From: Spartinivicinus ruber
GTDB lineage: Bacteria > Pseudomonadota > Gammaproteobacteria > Pseudomonadales > Zooshikellaceae
DNA: 64,000 bases
Assembly (NCBI RefSeq): GCF_011009015.1
Contig: NZ_CP048878.1
Coordinates: forward strand, 1,105,501 to 1,169,500
Direction: 5' to 3'
Under the pieces are notes generated by a model. The model ran no database searches, was not told the origin of the DNA, and saw nothing but the letters and a program-made list of their open reading frames with translations. Position numbers and translations under genes: made by a program. How positions within the stretch are numbered: position 1 is the first letter of the stretch; every line of letters begins with the position of its first letter. Shown here one piece after another: positions 25,508-34,151 of this stretch.

Positions 25508-25831
25508 ATGTCATTTAAATTACACTGCAGAGCAGTCGGGAAAACATTAATCGCTTGCGTGACGGGAAACTTGATTGCTGGGAACAGGATTAGTTTGGTC
25601 AATAAGTTAAACAAGCGGATAAGCAAGGATGACATCAATGTAATATTAGATATTACGGGAGTTAAGTATATTGACTCAATGGGAATAGGAGACTTAGCTG
25701 TAGTGAGCTCAGTAATTAAAAAGTATTGTGGTCAATTAACAATTATTAGCCCTAGACGAGAGATAACTGAGTTAATAAGTGAAACCGTTTATGGCAAACA
25801 TATTGAAATAAAGGAAGCAGAAGAAGTGTAA
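25508..25831 (+). CDS. STAS-domain protein 2
   Basis: 107 residues, one STAS domain of the anti-anti-sigma type: beta strands FKLHCRAVGKTLIACVTGNL, then NVILDITGVKYIDSMGIGDL. The Ser after Asp in the phospho-loop is kept, but the second Ser of the usual DSSG is Met, unlike copy 1. It is about 30-40% alike to STAS protein 1 and lies 4 bp from the end of the convergent gp12 gene. The divergence shows the duplication is old or that one copy has changed role. Ribosome site is weak. Confidence 0.82.
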   Translation: MSFKLHCRAVGKTLIACVTGNLIAGNRISLVNKLNKRISKDDINVILDITGVKYIDSMGIGDLAVVSSVIKKYCGQLTIISPRREITELISETVYGKHIEIKEAEEV

Positions 25832-25835
25832 CTGC

Positions 25836-28601
25836 TTAAATACGTTGGTTCCTTTTGTAAAATCGAGCTGTCCACTGGGCAGCCTGAAAAGTTAATGGAA
25901 GATGTGACTCAGAAATAAGCGCTACTTTCACCTTGCTTGCCTCTGACTGAATATTAAAAGAGAACTTGCCGCTCTCTATGGGAACCCGAGAAATACGGTT
26001 TCTGGTGGACCCGATAAGACGACCCGTAAATGTATAAGTTTGCTCTGGGCGTGCTTCAGGTTCCACAGATGCCTTAAAGAATCCGCTCTCAACATAGGAC
26101 ACCGTAAAACGCTTAAGCTGCAAACGGCCTTCTAAAATAGCCACCTTATTCCCGTCAGTTGCTACCTGTTCAGAAAAGAGATAATAAAAACGATAAGGTA
26201 TGCCAATGTAGCAGTCCTGCTTAGCGCCACCAGTAAAGAATGCAGTTAACTTGTCGCCTTCATAAATGTTGCCCTCGATATCTACAGCTCGTGTCCTGTT
26301 ATCCTGATATGGCCTGTTGCCACCTTTAGGAATAAAGCAGCGGCGGTCTAAGTTAATCTCTGTTGGGAACGAGCGAGACCTTGGCTCATTGACCTTGGTT
26401 AACGTGATGCGCTCCAGGCAAACACCGTCAGCTCTATCGACCACAAGCACTATATTGGACTCCATAAAAGAAGCTGCCAGGATAACGCCGTCAACCTCCC
26501 AACGGGACCAAGAGCTTTGTAGCTTTTCGTTCCCTTGCCAGTAATAGTTATATACGTAAAGAGAGCTTGGGTCCTGGTCGGTAACTGTAAGTAACATATC
26601 CTCGTTTGAAGAAGCTGATAGGTGCCTTACGCTGCCTTTAATATACGTCGGGCAATGTGAAGTTATATCAGCAGCGTCATTTACCTTACTTTCTGGGTCC
26701 ACATAATACTCACGGATACCAGCAGCATTACCGCGTCTTGTTGAGAAATAAACGTTCTTACCGGCACCTACAGGCTTCGCTTTAAGCTCACATTCAAATC
26801 GAGTGGTAACATCAACAGAAATATCTTCAGCTGTTAATCTGTCCTGTCCACGAATAATAAATTGCGTTAAATCTGAGAATAATAAAAGAGTCTCATTAAA
26901 AGGGACTGCATGACGTAATAAGGATACTGTGTCATTTGTAACAGCAATATCTATGGGGTTTGTGTCCAGCATTTGAACTACTGTTGCCGGGTAAAAATTA
27001 TAATAGGACCCAAGCTCACTAAAGATAATATTTTCATCTGAAAGTAAGCCAAGCCTATTTTTAAAGAAGAAAATGTCACTGAGGGGCTTATTTATAAATG
27101 AGGGTTCAGGGGCTGTGTCCTCATCTCCTGCTTTCCTCGCGTCCCAATCGATAGCTTCAAAAGTAAAAGAGCCATCAGCATTGGACACTAAACGGTGAGG
27201 CATAGTTTGTGGTGAAGGTCGCCTATCTAATCCTGGCTTAGCTACTTCAACCCAAGAGCCAGACGTACTTTCTCCCTTGGTATTTTCCTGATACTGCACA
27301 TAATAATCGTCATCAGCAACACCATTTTCACCAGCCACTTTAATTGTGAAACCGTGGAAACAAGAGGCCGGTAAATGGGTAAATGACTGGACACGCCCTT
27401 TACATGCAAAAATAGCCTTATCACCTAAACTATCGCTGCAAGTTAACGTAAAGTCTGCCTTGGGGTTTTTAGCTGTAATGGAAATCACATTATCTTTTTG
27501 AGCTACAGTAAAGTTGGTTTTTAATTTATCCCTTAATTTTTCATAAAGCTTAGTAGTAATTGCTACTGTCGATATTTCCGACCTATTTTTAGCATCAGTT
27601 TCAACTAAAGCTTGCTGTACACCATTTACATTAACTTTGTAAGCTGTCCCATAGTCACCCACACGAACATGCACGATACCCATTTTATTATTAGGTGTTG
27701 GTGCTGGGAGAATATCTCCTCCTTCACTCCTATAACCAATTAGGCGAGTACTTGTCGTGCTCCTGACAATGCCGCTAGTTCTCTTATGGCTACATCTTGG
27801 GTTTACCTTTCTGGTTCGCCGCTCGACACCTTCTCGCTTGTCTCTGTAATACGTTTCTGTATCCCAGGTTAATACGCCTGTCGCGCTCTCGTCGGCTACT
27901 GAGAAAGGCTGCTGATTAGTATTTAACGGTATTTCAACAGCATGGCCATTGTTAACTACATGCAGCCCTGTATCGTCTCTTAATTTTGCTGCAAGGTACG
28001 AGGCAAAACCTGAAGCACCACCATTCTCGGCTGAGTAGGCATAGGTACGGCCACCTACACGACATTTATAAAGGGACCAACAACGGAACCATTTTTCTCT
28101 ATTCCACAGTTCATCCTTATAGGCTGGAACGATAGGCGTAATTGTTATCGTCTGGTATCGCTGGTTAACTGGCGTCAGCTTTATATTCTTCGTTGGGTCA
28201 TAACTTCTTACTGTTCGCTCTTTGTTAACTATGAAGGTGTGGTCGGCTACTGTGACGGCTGAAAAGGCGGTTGCAGGGTCATGCGCTTTTAAATATGTAG
28301 TATCGCTAGGCTTTTTAACTGTACGCTCTTGTCCATTCAAATCAAAAACACGAATATCACCATTAGCAATTACGGTAATATATTTTTCCCATTTATCTCT
28401 ATTTATTGTATGGATAAAAGAGCCAGTAAAACTGCTATTAGAAATACGGGCTAAGTGTTCCGTTGGCGGTCTTTTTTGTAGCCCATAGACCACACTTGAT
28501 AACCCATTAACCTGCTCTTCACATTGGGTCGGCAAACGGATACCCGGCGGTTGCTGCGAGACCCCATTAATTAAGTTAGGTATTGGCTTTTCAATTAGCA
28601 C
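25836..28601 (-). CDS. Tail tubular protein B (gp12-like)
   Basis: 921 residues (T7 gp12 is 794). The start PIPNLINGVSQQPPGIRLPTQCEEQVNG is the hallmark of podoviral nozzle proteins, followed by beta-rich domains and a C-terminal region with DISVDVTTRFECELKAKPVGAGKNVYFSTRRG. It forms the nozzle to which fibres attach. The ATG overlaps the stop of the gp11-like gene by one base (TAATG). Confidence 0.93.
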   Translation of the reverse strand: MLIEKPIPNLINGVSQQPPGIRLPTQCEEQVNGLSSVVYGLQKRPPTEHLARISNSSFTGSFIHTINRDKWEKYITVIANGDIRVFDLNGQERTVKKPSDTTYLKAHDPATAFSAVTVADHTFIVNKERTVRSYDPTKNIKLTPVNQRYQTITITPIVPAYKDELWNREKWFRCWSLYKCRVGGRTYAYSAENGGASGFASYLAAKLRDDTGLHVVNNGHAVEIPLNTNQQPFSVADESATGVLTWDTETYYRDKREGVERRTRKVNPRCSHKRTSGIVRSTTSTRLIGYRSEGGDILPAPTPNNKMGIVHVRVGDYGTAYKVNVNGVQQALVETDAKNRSEISTVAITTKLYEKLRDKLKTNFTVAQKDNVISITAKNPKADFTLTCSDSLGDKAIFACKGRVQSFTHLPASCFHGFTIKVAGENGVADDDYYVQYQENTKGESTSGSWVEVAKPGLDRRPSPQTMPHRLVSNADGSFTFEAIDWDARKAGDEDTAPEPSFINKPLSDIFFFKNRLGLLSDENIIFSELGSYYNFYPATVVQMLDTNPIDIAVTNDTVSLLRHAVPFNETLLLFSDLTQFIIRGQDRLTAEDISVDVTTRFECELKAKPVGAGKNVYFSTRRGNAAGIREYYVDPESKVNDAADITSHCPTYIKGSVRHLSASSNEDMLLTVTDQDPSSLYVYNYYWQGNEKLQSSWSRWEVDGVILAASFMESNIVLVVDRADGVCLERITLTKVNEPRSRSFPTEINLDRRCFIPKGGNRPYQDNRTRAVDIEGNIYEGDKLTAFFTGGAKQDCYIGIPYRFYYLFSEQVATDGNKVAILEGRLQLKRFTVSYVESGFFKASVEPEARPEQTYTFTGRLIGSTRNRISRVPIESGKFSFNIQSEASKVKVALISESHLPLTFQAAQWTARFYKRNQRI

Positions 28602-29164
28602 TAAAATAAATCCCGTTGTAAATCATAACGCATTGGCCCGTGGAATATGTTGTATTTTTCTGTGTCAGCTTCATCTAAAAAGAGTCGCCTTGCTTCTTCC
28701 TCGTCTTGCTTTTGGTAGCCGTGTAAATCATTAGCACCTATCGTTCTGTCTTGGAAAATTCGAGCAGCTTTAAGCGTGATATAATTACGCGTTGTGACTG
28801 TTAGTTCATCAAAAGGAATCTTCAGGACCAAGTTAACTACAACACTTGCTGAAAAGGTAAATGATTGTTCTTTGCTGTTATAAAGTTTGTGGCCTCTTTG
28901 TTTCACATAACCGTTATCAGTAAGTGGACCACAGACTTTTAAGGTGTTATCAGGTAAGTGAATTATTCCATCAATGTCTCGGGATAAGCGAAAGTTCTTT
29001 TCTGTATTGAAAGGGTAACCAATAGCCTGTATCTTTTCATTTTGTTGGTCCAGTAAATCGAGTGCTATTGCTGCTTCCAAAAGGCCGCTGTTAAGAGAAG
29101 TTACTGGACTTTCACCTATGGATTGCAACATTTCATTTACTGCGCTTAAAACAATTATGCTCAT
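28601..29164 (-). CDS. Tail tubular protein A (gp11-like)
   Basis: 187 residues (T7 gp11 is 196). It begins with SAVNEMLQSIGESPVTSLNS, typical of gp11 gatekeeper proteins, and ends with a region rich in aromatic and acidic residues (EARRLFLDEADTEKYNIF). It forms the adaptor ring between portal and nozzle, and is co-translated with the gp12-like gene. Confidence 0.92.
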   Translation of the reverse strand: MSIIVLSAVNEMLQSIGESPVTSLNSGLLEAAIALDLLDQQNEKIQAIGYPFNTEKNFRLSRDIDGIIHLPDNTLKVCGPLTDNGYVKQRGHKLYNSKEQSFTFSASVVVNLVLKIPFDELTVTTRNYITLKAARIFQDRTIGANDLHGYQKQDEEEARRLFLDEADTEKYNIFHGPMRYDLQRDLF

Positions 29165-29215
29165 TTTTAGTTAAGTGAGAGGTAAGTTAAATAAAGTTAA
29201 AATAGGGAAGTTACT

Positions 29216-29443
29216 ATGAGTACGAATGAACCATTCCACGAAATTATTGGTTCTTATGCCATTTACACTGAACAAGATAATGATTATAAACGCTATGTAT
29301 CTGTTCTGGCTGCTCTAGAATTAATTCGAGCTGAAGCTCTATCTGAATCTGCAAGCAAACAGCCATTAGCTGAAAATATTGGTAGCATAGAAATTCTTGC
29401 TAAACGTATCCAATGTGCTATCGACGGCAAAGAAATAAATTAA
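29216..29443 (+). CDS. Plus-strand hypothetical protein, 75 aa
   Basis: 75-residue soluble helical protein, no motif recognised. The ATG at 29216 has AGGGAAG upstream. It is isolated between the opposite-strand capsid and gp11 genes and ends next to a bidirectional terminator. Likely lysogeny cargo like the other plus-strand genes. Confidence 0.6.
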   Translation: MSTNEPFHEIIGSYAIYTEQDNDYKRYVSVLAALELIRAEALSESASKQPLAENIGSIEILAKRIQCAIDGKEIN

Positions 29444-29480
29444 AAAAATAAAATGAGGGGAGCTAAGTACTCCCCCATTT
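29440..29480. terminator. Bidirectional terminator after capsid gene
   Basis: GGGGAG (29457-29462) pairs with CTCCCC (29470-29475). On the minus strand the stem is followed by TCATTTTATTTTTTTAATT, a strong terminator just after the capsid stop, at the same place as the Tphi terminator of T7. Confidence 0.85.
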
Positions 29481-29483
29481 AAA

Positions 29484-30521
29484 TTAAGCGGATTTTTTCA
29501 AGATTGTAATCGCACATGCAGGACGTAAAATATTGTGTCCCATTGCATACTTAGCAATTACTAAATTGCCTTGATACTCCATTTGATACTTACTCTCGAT
29601 AGCTAAATCAAAAGCTTTCACAGTACAAACGGCATCAGGAAGCATTACGATTCCAACGACTTTTGAATAATCGCCTCGATATGCTTCTGGTCTTCCTTCA
29701 AATTCAGGCGTATCAATAAGACCTGCTGATTCATCCTGTTGAGGCAAATTATTAGACATTAGAATGTCAAAACCAGCTATACGAGGAACAGTGCCTGAAG
29801 AAACTGAGCCTTCGCCACCAACATCTTTATTCATGTGGACCATACCAGCGACATTACCGTTATGTGCTTTCAGTAGTGCGTGATACTGGTCAGAAGCAAG
29901 AATAACGTAAGGTCTGCCACGGACTTTCTTTTTAGCAAGTTCGTTTTTAGCATCAACCAATGCGTTATAAATCTTATCCCCTTTCAGCTCATCACCTTTG
30001 GCATTTAAGGTAATATTGTCAGTGAAGGTTTCACCTTTTACTGGGATAATTCCAGCTGCTTTGCATTCATCCTCATTAGTAATAAAGGAAGCCTTACAAG
30101 CCATGCGTAAAATATTTTTATCCGCACAGTCAGTAAGAAAGTAGCCACACTCGTCAGCGTATGGTTTACGGTATTCGTACTCTGTTAGTGCATCTTGTAA
30201 ATTATCAATAAAGACTGGGCTAACCATTAATGCGTCAATTGTTGCCTTACGTTTTGCGTGTGCAATTGGGTCAGCTTTAATTTGACGCCCTGGTGTGTGG
30301 TAGTAGCCTCCAGCCTTACCAATCATAGGGAAAGAGTAAGAGTCACCTTTTGAAATTTTCATGACACGGTGGCGAGACATCATTATATTTTCACTTTTAA
30401 ATAGCGTGAAAACTTCACCACCAAACTTTGTTTCAAAAAGCTTTCGTTGTTCTCCTGTTAGGTTTTCTTGACCTGTAAAGGAAACTGTTTGTTGTTCTGG
30501 GAATGTTGCGGTTGTTGTCAT
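29484..30521 (-). CDS. Major capsid protein (gp10-like)
   Basis: 345 residues, equal to T7 gp10A (345). HK97-fold protein of the T7 type: N-arm with FTGQENLTGEQRKLFETKF, E-loop region KISKGDSYSFPMIGKAG, conserved ALTEYEYRKPYADECGYFL and a C-terminal QGNLVIAKYAMGHNILRP. It follows the scaffold gene, the capsid-scaffold order of T7. The ribosome site GGAG lies 7 bases before the ATG at 30521. Hundreds of copies form the head. Confidence 0.95.
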   Translation of the reverse strand: MTTTATFPEQQTVSFTGQENLTGEQRKLFETKFGGEVFTLFKSENIMMSRHRVMKISKGDSYSFPMIGKAGGYYHTPGRQIKADPIAHAKRKATIDALMVSPVFIDNLQDALTEYEYRKPYADECGYFLTDCADKNILRMACKASFITNEDECKAAGIIPVKGETFTDNITLNAKGDELKGDKIYNALVDAKNELAKKKVRGRPYVILASDQYHALLKAHNGNVAGMVHMNKDVGGEGSVSSGTVPRIAGFDILMSNNLPQQDESAGLIDTPEFEGRPEAYRGDYSKVVGIVMLPDAVCTVKAFDLAIESKYQMEYQGNLVIAKYAMGHNILRPACAITILKKSA

Positions 30522-30586
30522 TTTGCTCCATTGCGGAAAGGTTGGTGCTGCACTGAAGGCAACACCGAAGGGTTATAGAAAGGGTA

Positions 30587-31267
30587 TTAGTAAATTGGTG
30601 AACGTTCTAATTTTCGAGAAACTTCATTGCGGTATACTGGATTGTCTTGATAACGCGGGTCACTCATTGCTTCGACTAACTCATCCATAGAGGTAAATAC
30701 ATCAGTTGCTGTTTGTGGCTGTGTCCCGCTATAAGACGTAACCTGCATTGAGCCATTTTGTGATTCATATTGAGCCTTAAGTCCATTCAGGGCTAGTTTA
30801 ATTTGGCTCATGTCTCCATTAGCGGCAATATCATTGAAAGAATTAATTTCTTCCTCTTGTAAATGTTGACCAGCCCAGGATAAAAGCTGATTTAAATTCT
30901 CTTCACCTCCAACTGTGTTATAAAGGGTTTGCATTTGTAATTCTTCAGTAGCACGCAAACCGTCTATATGAGCATCAACAATTGAACGAGGGAATCCAGC
31001 AGCTTCTAACTTTTGGTAACTTTCATCAGATAAGGAGCCATCAGTTTCGTATTCGCCCTGGAAAGTATCAAAGTCTAAACCAGCCTGTTCAATGAGGCTT
31101 TTTACTTGCTCCTCATTAACATCAGCTTTTGGTTCGTCTTCGGGTTTTGCTTCAGGTTCAGCTTGAGGTGGGTCTTGTGGTGTATCTTGTTGACTTTCTT
31201 GTGGCTGTGTTTCGGTTACTTCTGTTTCTTGTTCCTGTGTTTTATTTTCTTGCTCGTTTACGTCCAA
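30587..31267 (-). CDS. Scaffolding protein (gp9-like)
   Basis: 226 residues, extremely acidic and Gln/Pro-rich at the N-terminus (KTQEQETEVTETQPQESQQD), then helical with FDTFQGEYETDGSLSDESYQKLEAAGFP, the conserved core of T7-like scaffold proteins. It guides prohead assembly and leaves afterwards. Located between portal and capsid genes as in T7. Confidence 0.92.
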   Translation of the reverse strand: MDVNEQENKTQEQETEVTETQPQESQQDTPQDPPQAEPEAKPEDEPKADVNEEQVKSLIEQAGLDFDTFQGEYETDGSLSDESYQKLEAAGFPRSIVDAHIDGLRATEELQMQTLYNTVGGEENLNQLLSWAGQHLQEEEINSFNDIAANGDMSQIKLALNGLKAQYESQNGSMQVTSYSGTQPQTATDVFTSMDELVEAMSDPRYQDNPVYRNEVSRKLERSPIY

Positions 31268-31270
31268 ATA

Positions 31271-32815
31271 TTAATCTCCTTTAGTTAAATTATTGGCAAC
31301 AGGACCAGCAGCATTAAGTGCGGCCTGCTGCATCACTTCTTGTTGCATAGCTTCTTGTTGCTGTTGTAATTCTTGCTTTTTCTGCTCTTCACTTTTAATT
31401 AAGCCTTTTGTGTCTATGCCTATGGATGCAGCTAAACGAGCCATGTAGTCATTAAGATTTAATTCACGCGCTATGGTTTCTGGTCCTAAAGCATCAAGGT
31501 AGCGCATAAAGGTCGTTAGCTTATCTAAATCTTGCCCACGGCCTAACGCTTCAATACCTGTGGTAACGAAAGAACGCACCTTGTTAAATAAAGGTGGTAT
31601 TTTCTCTTTCCTTTGTAACCGTTTGAGAATTATTTTAACGATGGGCAGTTGAAATTCTTGGCTTAATATCGAATAGACACCACCAAGCGCCGTTTCTAAT
31701 TCTTGAGCCATAAAGCGGATTTCTTCAGCTGTTACCCGTTCAGCATCCCGTTGCACACTGCTGTTCATGAGGAAGGCTGCGGCTATACGCTGGGTTAACT
31801 GTTGTATGGTGTCCGAGGCAACACGAAAATCAGCAAATTTATTTAATTGCAGGACACCAACATCATTAACATCACCACGTACTGTTTCTCCGTTGGCTGC
31901 ATTCTGAATATCTTTCCTCTTAGTTACTGCATCAGGCCGCACAAAAAGAAGTACTTTTGATGCAGCCACAGAGCCTTCAACAACGGCCTTGCTTAGCTTT
32001 TCTAGGCTATGTAGGTCACCGTAGTACTGCTCAACATAAGAGCGACCATAAGACTCTCCATCAACTGTGGTAAAACGTAGGGGTAGCCAAGGTAACCCAT
32101 CAAGCGGGAATGAAGCTCTTGTATCTGGTAATTCCTTATCATTAATTTCCTCATACGACACCCACTGCTCACGAACACGTTTAATGTGCCGGTATAAGTT
32201 AAGTGTTTTCTGGTTAGACAATTCCTGCCTTTTATCTGCGTTCCCATCTGCCAGATACATCAGGACATCATCAGGCAGTACTGAAGGGCTTAGGGTTTCA
32301 TGGGTAATTATTTCAAGTACATTACCCAATGGGTCCCTTGAGATAACGTAGGATGATAGGTGGAAGACACGCGTCTTATTGTCTTTTGGGTCCATGTAAA
32401 GCAAGGCATTACCTGTGCCGACTAAATGCTTTAAGGCTTCGTAGCAGGCAACCCGTAAAGCCATTTGTTCTATTTCATCCATCACCTGCCGCTCAATTGC
32501 TGAGAGGGCCTGCTCGACTTTTCCCTTATCCGCTGGGTTAACTTCTTTCATTACTTCGTCATCTACTTTCAAGCGGAAAAAGGGAGCATTAGGTGGCAGC
32601 AGGGTTAACAGGAAACGAGCGGCTAAATAATTTAACGCTCTGGCACCAATGGACTGATGAGGCGTTGCGTAGTTTGTGTGTCCTGTGGCCCCTTCAGGGG
32701 GAACCAAGGCTGGAATGGTTAATTGTGCACAAGAACGTGCTCTTTCGAGAAAGGGACCTCGCTCTGATTTTAATTTTTCGTAACGTGATTTAGCTGTACT
32801 TTTATTTAACTCCAA
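31271..32815 (-). CDS. Portal protein (gp8-like)
   Basis: 514 residues (T7 gp8 is 536). Conserved T7-type portal motifs: KSTAKSRYEKLKSERGPFLERA at the start, LTLLPPNAPFFRLKVDDEV, GTGNALLYMDP, LKLLGVQ-like GVLQLNKFADFRVA and ERVTAEEIRFMAQELETALGG. A Gln-rich C-terminal barrel (KKQELQQQQEAMQQEVMQQ) closes it. It forms the 12-fold ring for DNA entry and exit. Confidence 0.95.
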   Translation of the reverse strand: MELNKSTAKSRYEKLKSERGPFLERARSCAQLTIPALVPPEGATGHTNYATPHQSIGARALNYLAARFLLTLLPPNAPFFRLKVDDEVMKEVNPADKGKVEQALSAIERQVMDEIEQMALRVACYEALKHLVGTGNALLYMDPKDNKTRVFHLSSYVISRDPLGNVLEIITHETLSPSVLPDDVLMYLADGNADKRQELSNQKTLNLYRHIKRVREQWVSYEEINDKELPDTRASFPLDGLPWLPLRFTTVDGESYGRSYVEQYYGDLHSLEKLSKAVVEGSVAASKVLLFVRPDAVTKRKDIQNAANGETVRGDVNDVGVLQLNKFADFRVASDTIQQLTQRIAAAFLMNSSVQRDAERVTAEEIRFMAQELETALGGVYSILSQEFQLPIVKIILKRLQRKEKIPPLFNKVRSFVTTGIEALGRGQDLDKLTTFMRYLDALGPETIARELNLNDYMARLAASIGIDTKGLIKSEEQKKQELQQQQEAMQQEVMQQAALNAAGPVANNLTKGD

Positions 32816-32818
32816 TGG

Positions 32819-33052
32819 CTAACCTGCATTAATATTTAAGCCTGCACCTGCTCCACCTACGCGAGTTGCTCTGTTAATACGTAAAGATGACCTTCCACTC
32901 TTTTTCTTAGCCTTTTTCGCAGCTGGGCTTTGTGCACTTCCCTTGTCGGGTGTCGCTATCTGAGCAGGAGCTGGGGCAGGTTCTGGAGGTGGTGGTGCGG
33001 GAGGTGGCGGTGGTGGTTGCTGGGGGATTTTAGGGCGTCTTGATGAACACAT
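32819..33052 (-). CDS. Proline-rich virion protein (gp7.3-like)
   Basis: 77 residues: a run of prolines (PQQPPPPPPAPPPPEP), an Ala/Lys-rich middle and the conserved C-terminal pattern SGRSSLRINRATRVGGAG with a final GLNI. T7 gp7.3 and relatives have the same size, position before the portal gene and C-terminal S-L-x-I/GINI ending; they are minor virion proteins needed for adsorption or tail assembly. Confidence 0.75.
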   Translation of the reverse strand: MCSSRRPKIPQQPPPPPPAPPPPEPAPAPAQIATPDKGSAQSPAAKKAKKKSGRSSLRINRATRVGGAGAGLNINAG

Positions 33053-33237
33053 TACTTCTGGTAAGCTTCCTCCTCTTGGTCTTTAAGTCCAAATACCAGA
33101 GCATCTATTATCTGTCTAGCGCCAGCGGCATACATAATATCTTCAAAACTATCGCTAGGTACTGGTGTCCTGAATGGGAATTCTTTGTCTAGGAAGTGGA
33201 TTAATTCTTTATGCTTAATTAAGTCTATTTCGTCCAT
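33052..33237 (-). CDS. Small middle-region protein, 61 aa
   Basis: 61-residue acidic soluble protein with no recognised motif. Its ATG overlaps the stop of the gene before (TAATG) and its stop touches the gp7.3-like start, showing translational coupling in the gene 6-8 interval. Role unknown; position equals T7 genes 6.7-7. Confidence 0.6.
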   Translation of the reverse strand: MDEIDLIKHKELIHFLDKEFPFRTPVPSDSFEDIMYAAGARQIIDALVFGLKDQEEEAYQK

Positions 33238-33374
33238 TAATTAGCCTTTTCGTCAATTACCAGAAGGCAGGTTAAGTATGCTTTACGGCCATCGGGTAAG
33301 GTATAAGTAAAAATGGTTTTATCTTCTTCTCTATCAAGGAAGTAGTTAATAACTGTTTTAATAGCCTGCTTCAT
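33237..33374 (-). CDS. Small coupled protein, 45 aa
   Basis: 45 residues (KQAIKTVINYFLDREEDKTI), mixed alpha/beta, no motif recognised. Start and stop both overlap neighbours by the TAATG arrangement, good evidence that it is translated. Unknown role. Confidence 0.55.
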   Translation of the reverse strand: MKQAIKTVINYFLDREEDKTIFTYTLPDGRKAYLTCLLVIDEKAN

Positions 33375-33532
33375 TAATCAGCTCTCCTCACGATGAAAGT
33401 TTCCACTGAGCCATCTTCAAGAAACCGTTTTAGCTCCATTGTGTCTTGTATTCGTAAGGTCTCAGAAATTAACGTTAGGTAATCCAGCGCTGTTATTTTG
33501 GGTTCTTTGTCTTTCTTTTTCTTCTTAGCCAT
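33374..33532 (-). CDS. Small lysine-rich protein, 52 aa
   Basis: 52 residues with a KKKKKDKEPK N-terminus and a short helical C-terminus. Its ATG at 33532 lies within the end of the gene before (8-bp overlap) with GGAGGATGACA as ribosome site. Unknown; it may bind nucleic acid through the basic tail. Confidence 0.55.
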   Translation of the reverse strand: MAKKKKKDKEPKITALDYLTLISETLRIQDTMELKRFLEDGSVETFIVRRAD

Positions 33533-34064
33533 TGTCATCCTCCAGTTTATCTAAGCAGTGAAGGGCATGTATGGTGTAGTGAGCTATCTTCAGTAAGTCC
33601 TGTCTATTCTTACCGTCCTTTATCCCAAAGCGGTCAGCGTATTTCATGATGTTACTTAATGTGTAATGTAGACCACGTTGAGCATTTGAGTAAATAAGTT
33701 CTGCTGTTTGTACGCCTTTTGATGCATAGTGCTGGCTGTAGGTGCTCTTGATGTAGTTTTCAAGCTCACTCAAGTATTTATCTTCACAGAATGTGTAATT
33801 AATGGTCTTGCTGCTCTCTTGGGTCAGCTTGCTATCAGTATCGTCAATATGCGCCCAGAATTCCTCTGTGTTATAGGAAGCTGTTGTAAAGTGGCTAAAG
33901 TGATAATTACCATCAATTTCTTCTAGCTCAATACTAAAGTCTCTACATATTTTTTTAACAGTATAAAGCCGATTTGGATTTAACAGTAATCTAAAGCCCT
34001 TCGCGAGACATGTGCGCGTATATTCATCAGATACAGCTATTTTTTCGCCTACTTTAAAATTCAA
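33525..34064 (-). CDS. DUF3310-like phage protein
   Basis: 179 residues. The C-terminal 70 residues (LHYTLSNIMKYADRFGIKDG then NRQDLLKIAHYTIHAL) match the DUF3310 pattern found in many T7-like phages, where it is sometimes called a nucleotide kinase-like domain; true activity is unproven. The N-terminal half looks like a small beta barrel (VGEKIAVSDEYT). The start is a TTG at 34064, twelve bases after AAAGGAG. Confidence 0.65.
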   Translation of the reverse strand: MNFKVGEKIAVSDEYTRTCLAKGFRLLLNPNRLYTVKKICRDFSIELEEIDGNYHFSHFTTASYNTEEFWAHIDDTDSKLTQESSKTINYTFCEDKYLSELENYIKSTYSQHYASKGVQTAELIYSNAQRGLHYTLSNIMKYADRFGIKDGKNRQDLLKIAHYTIHALHCLDKLEDDNG

Positions 34065-34067
34065 TAT

Positions 34068-34151
34068 TTATTTTTCTCCTTTAGAATTTGCAACCACAAT
34101 AAATAAGGATAATAGGACCAGAAAACCAAATATTTCTAAAAATATGGACAT
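34068..34151 (-). CDS. 27-residue membrane peptide
   Basis: 27 residues, SIFLEIFGFLVLLSLFIVVA as one transmembrane helix with a short basic tail. It starts in the exonuclease stop codon (TAATG). T7 gene 6.3 lies in the same place and is also a tiny hydrophobic peptide. Function unknown. Confidence 0.6.
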   Translation of the reverse strand: MSIFLEIFGFLVLLSLFIVVANSKGEK

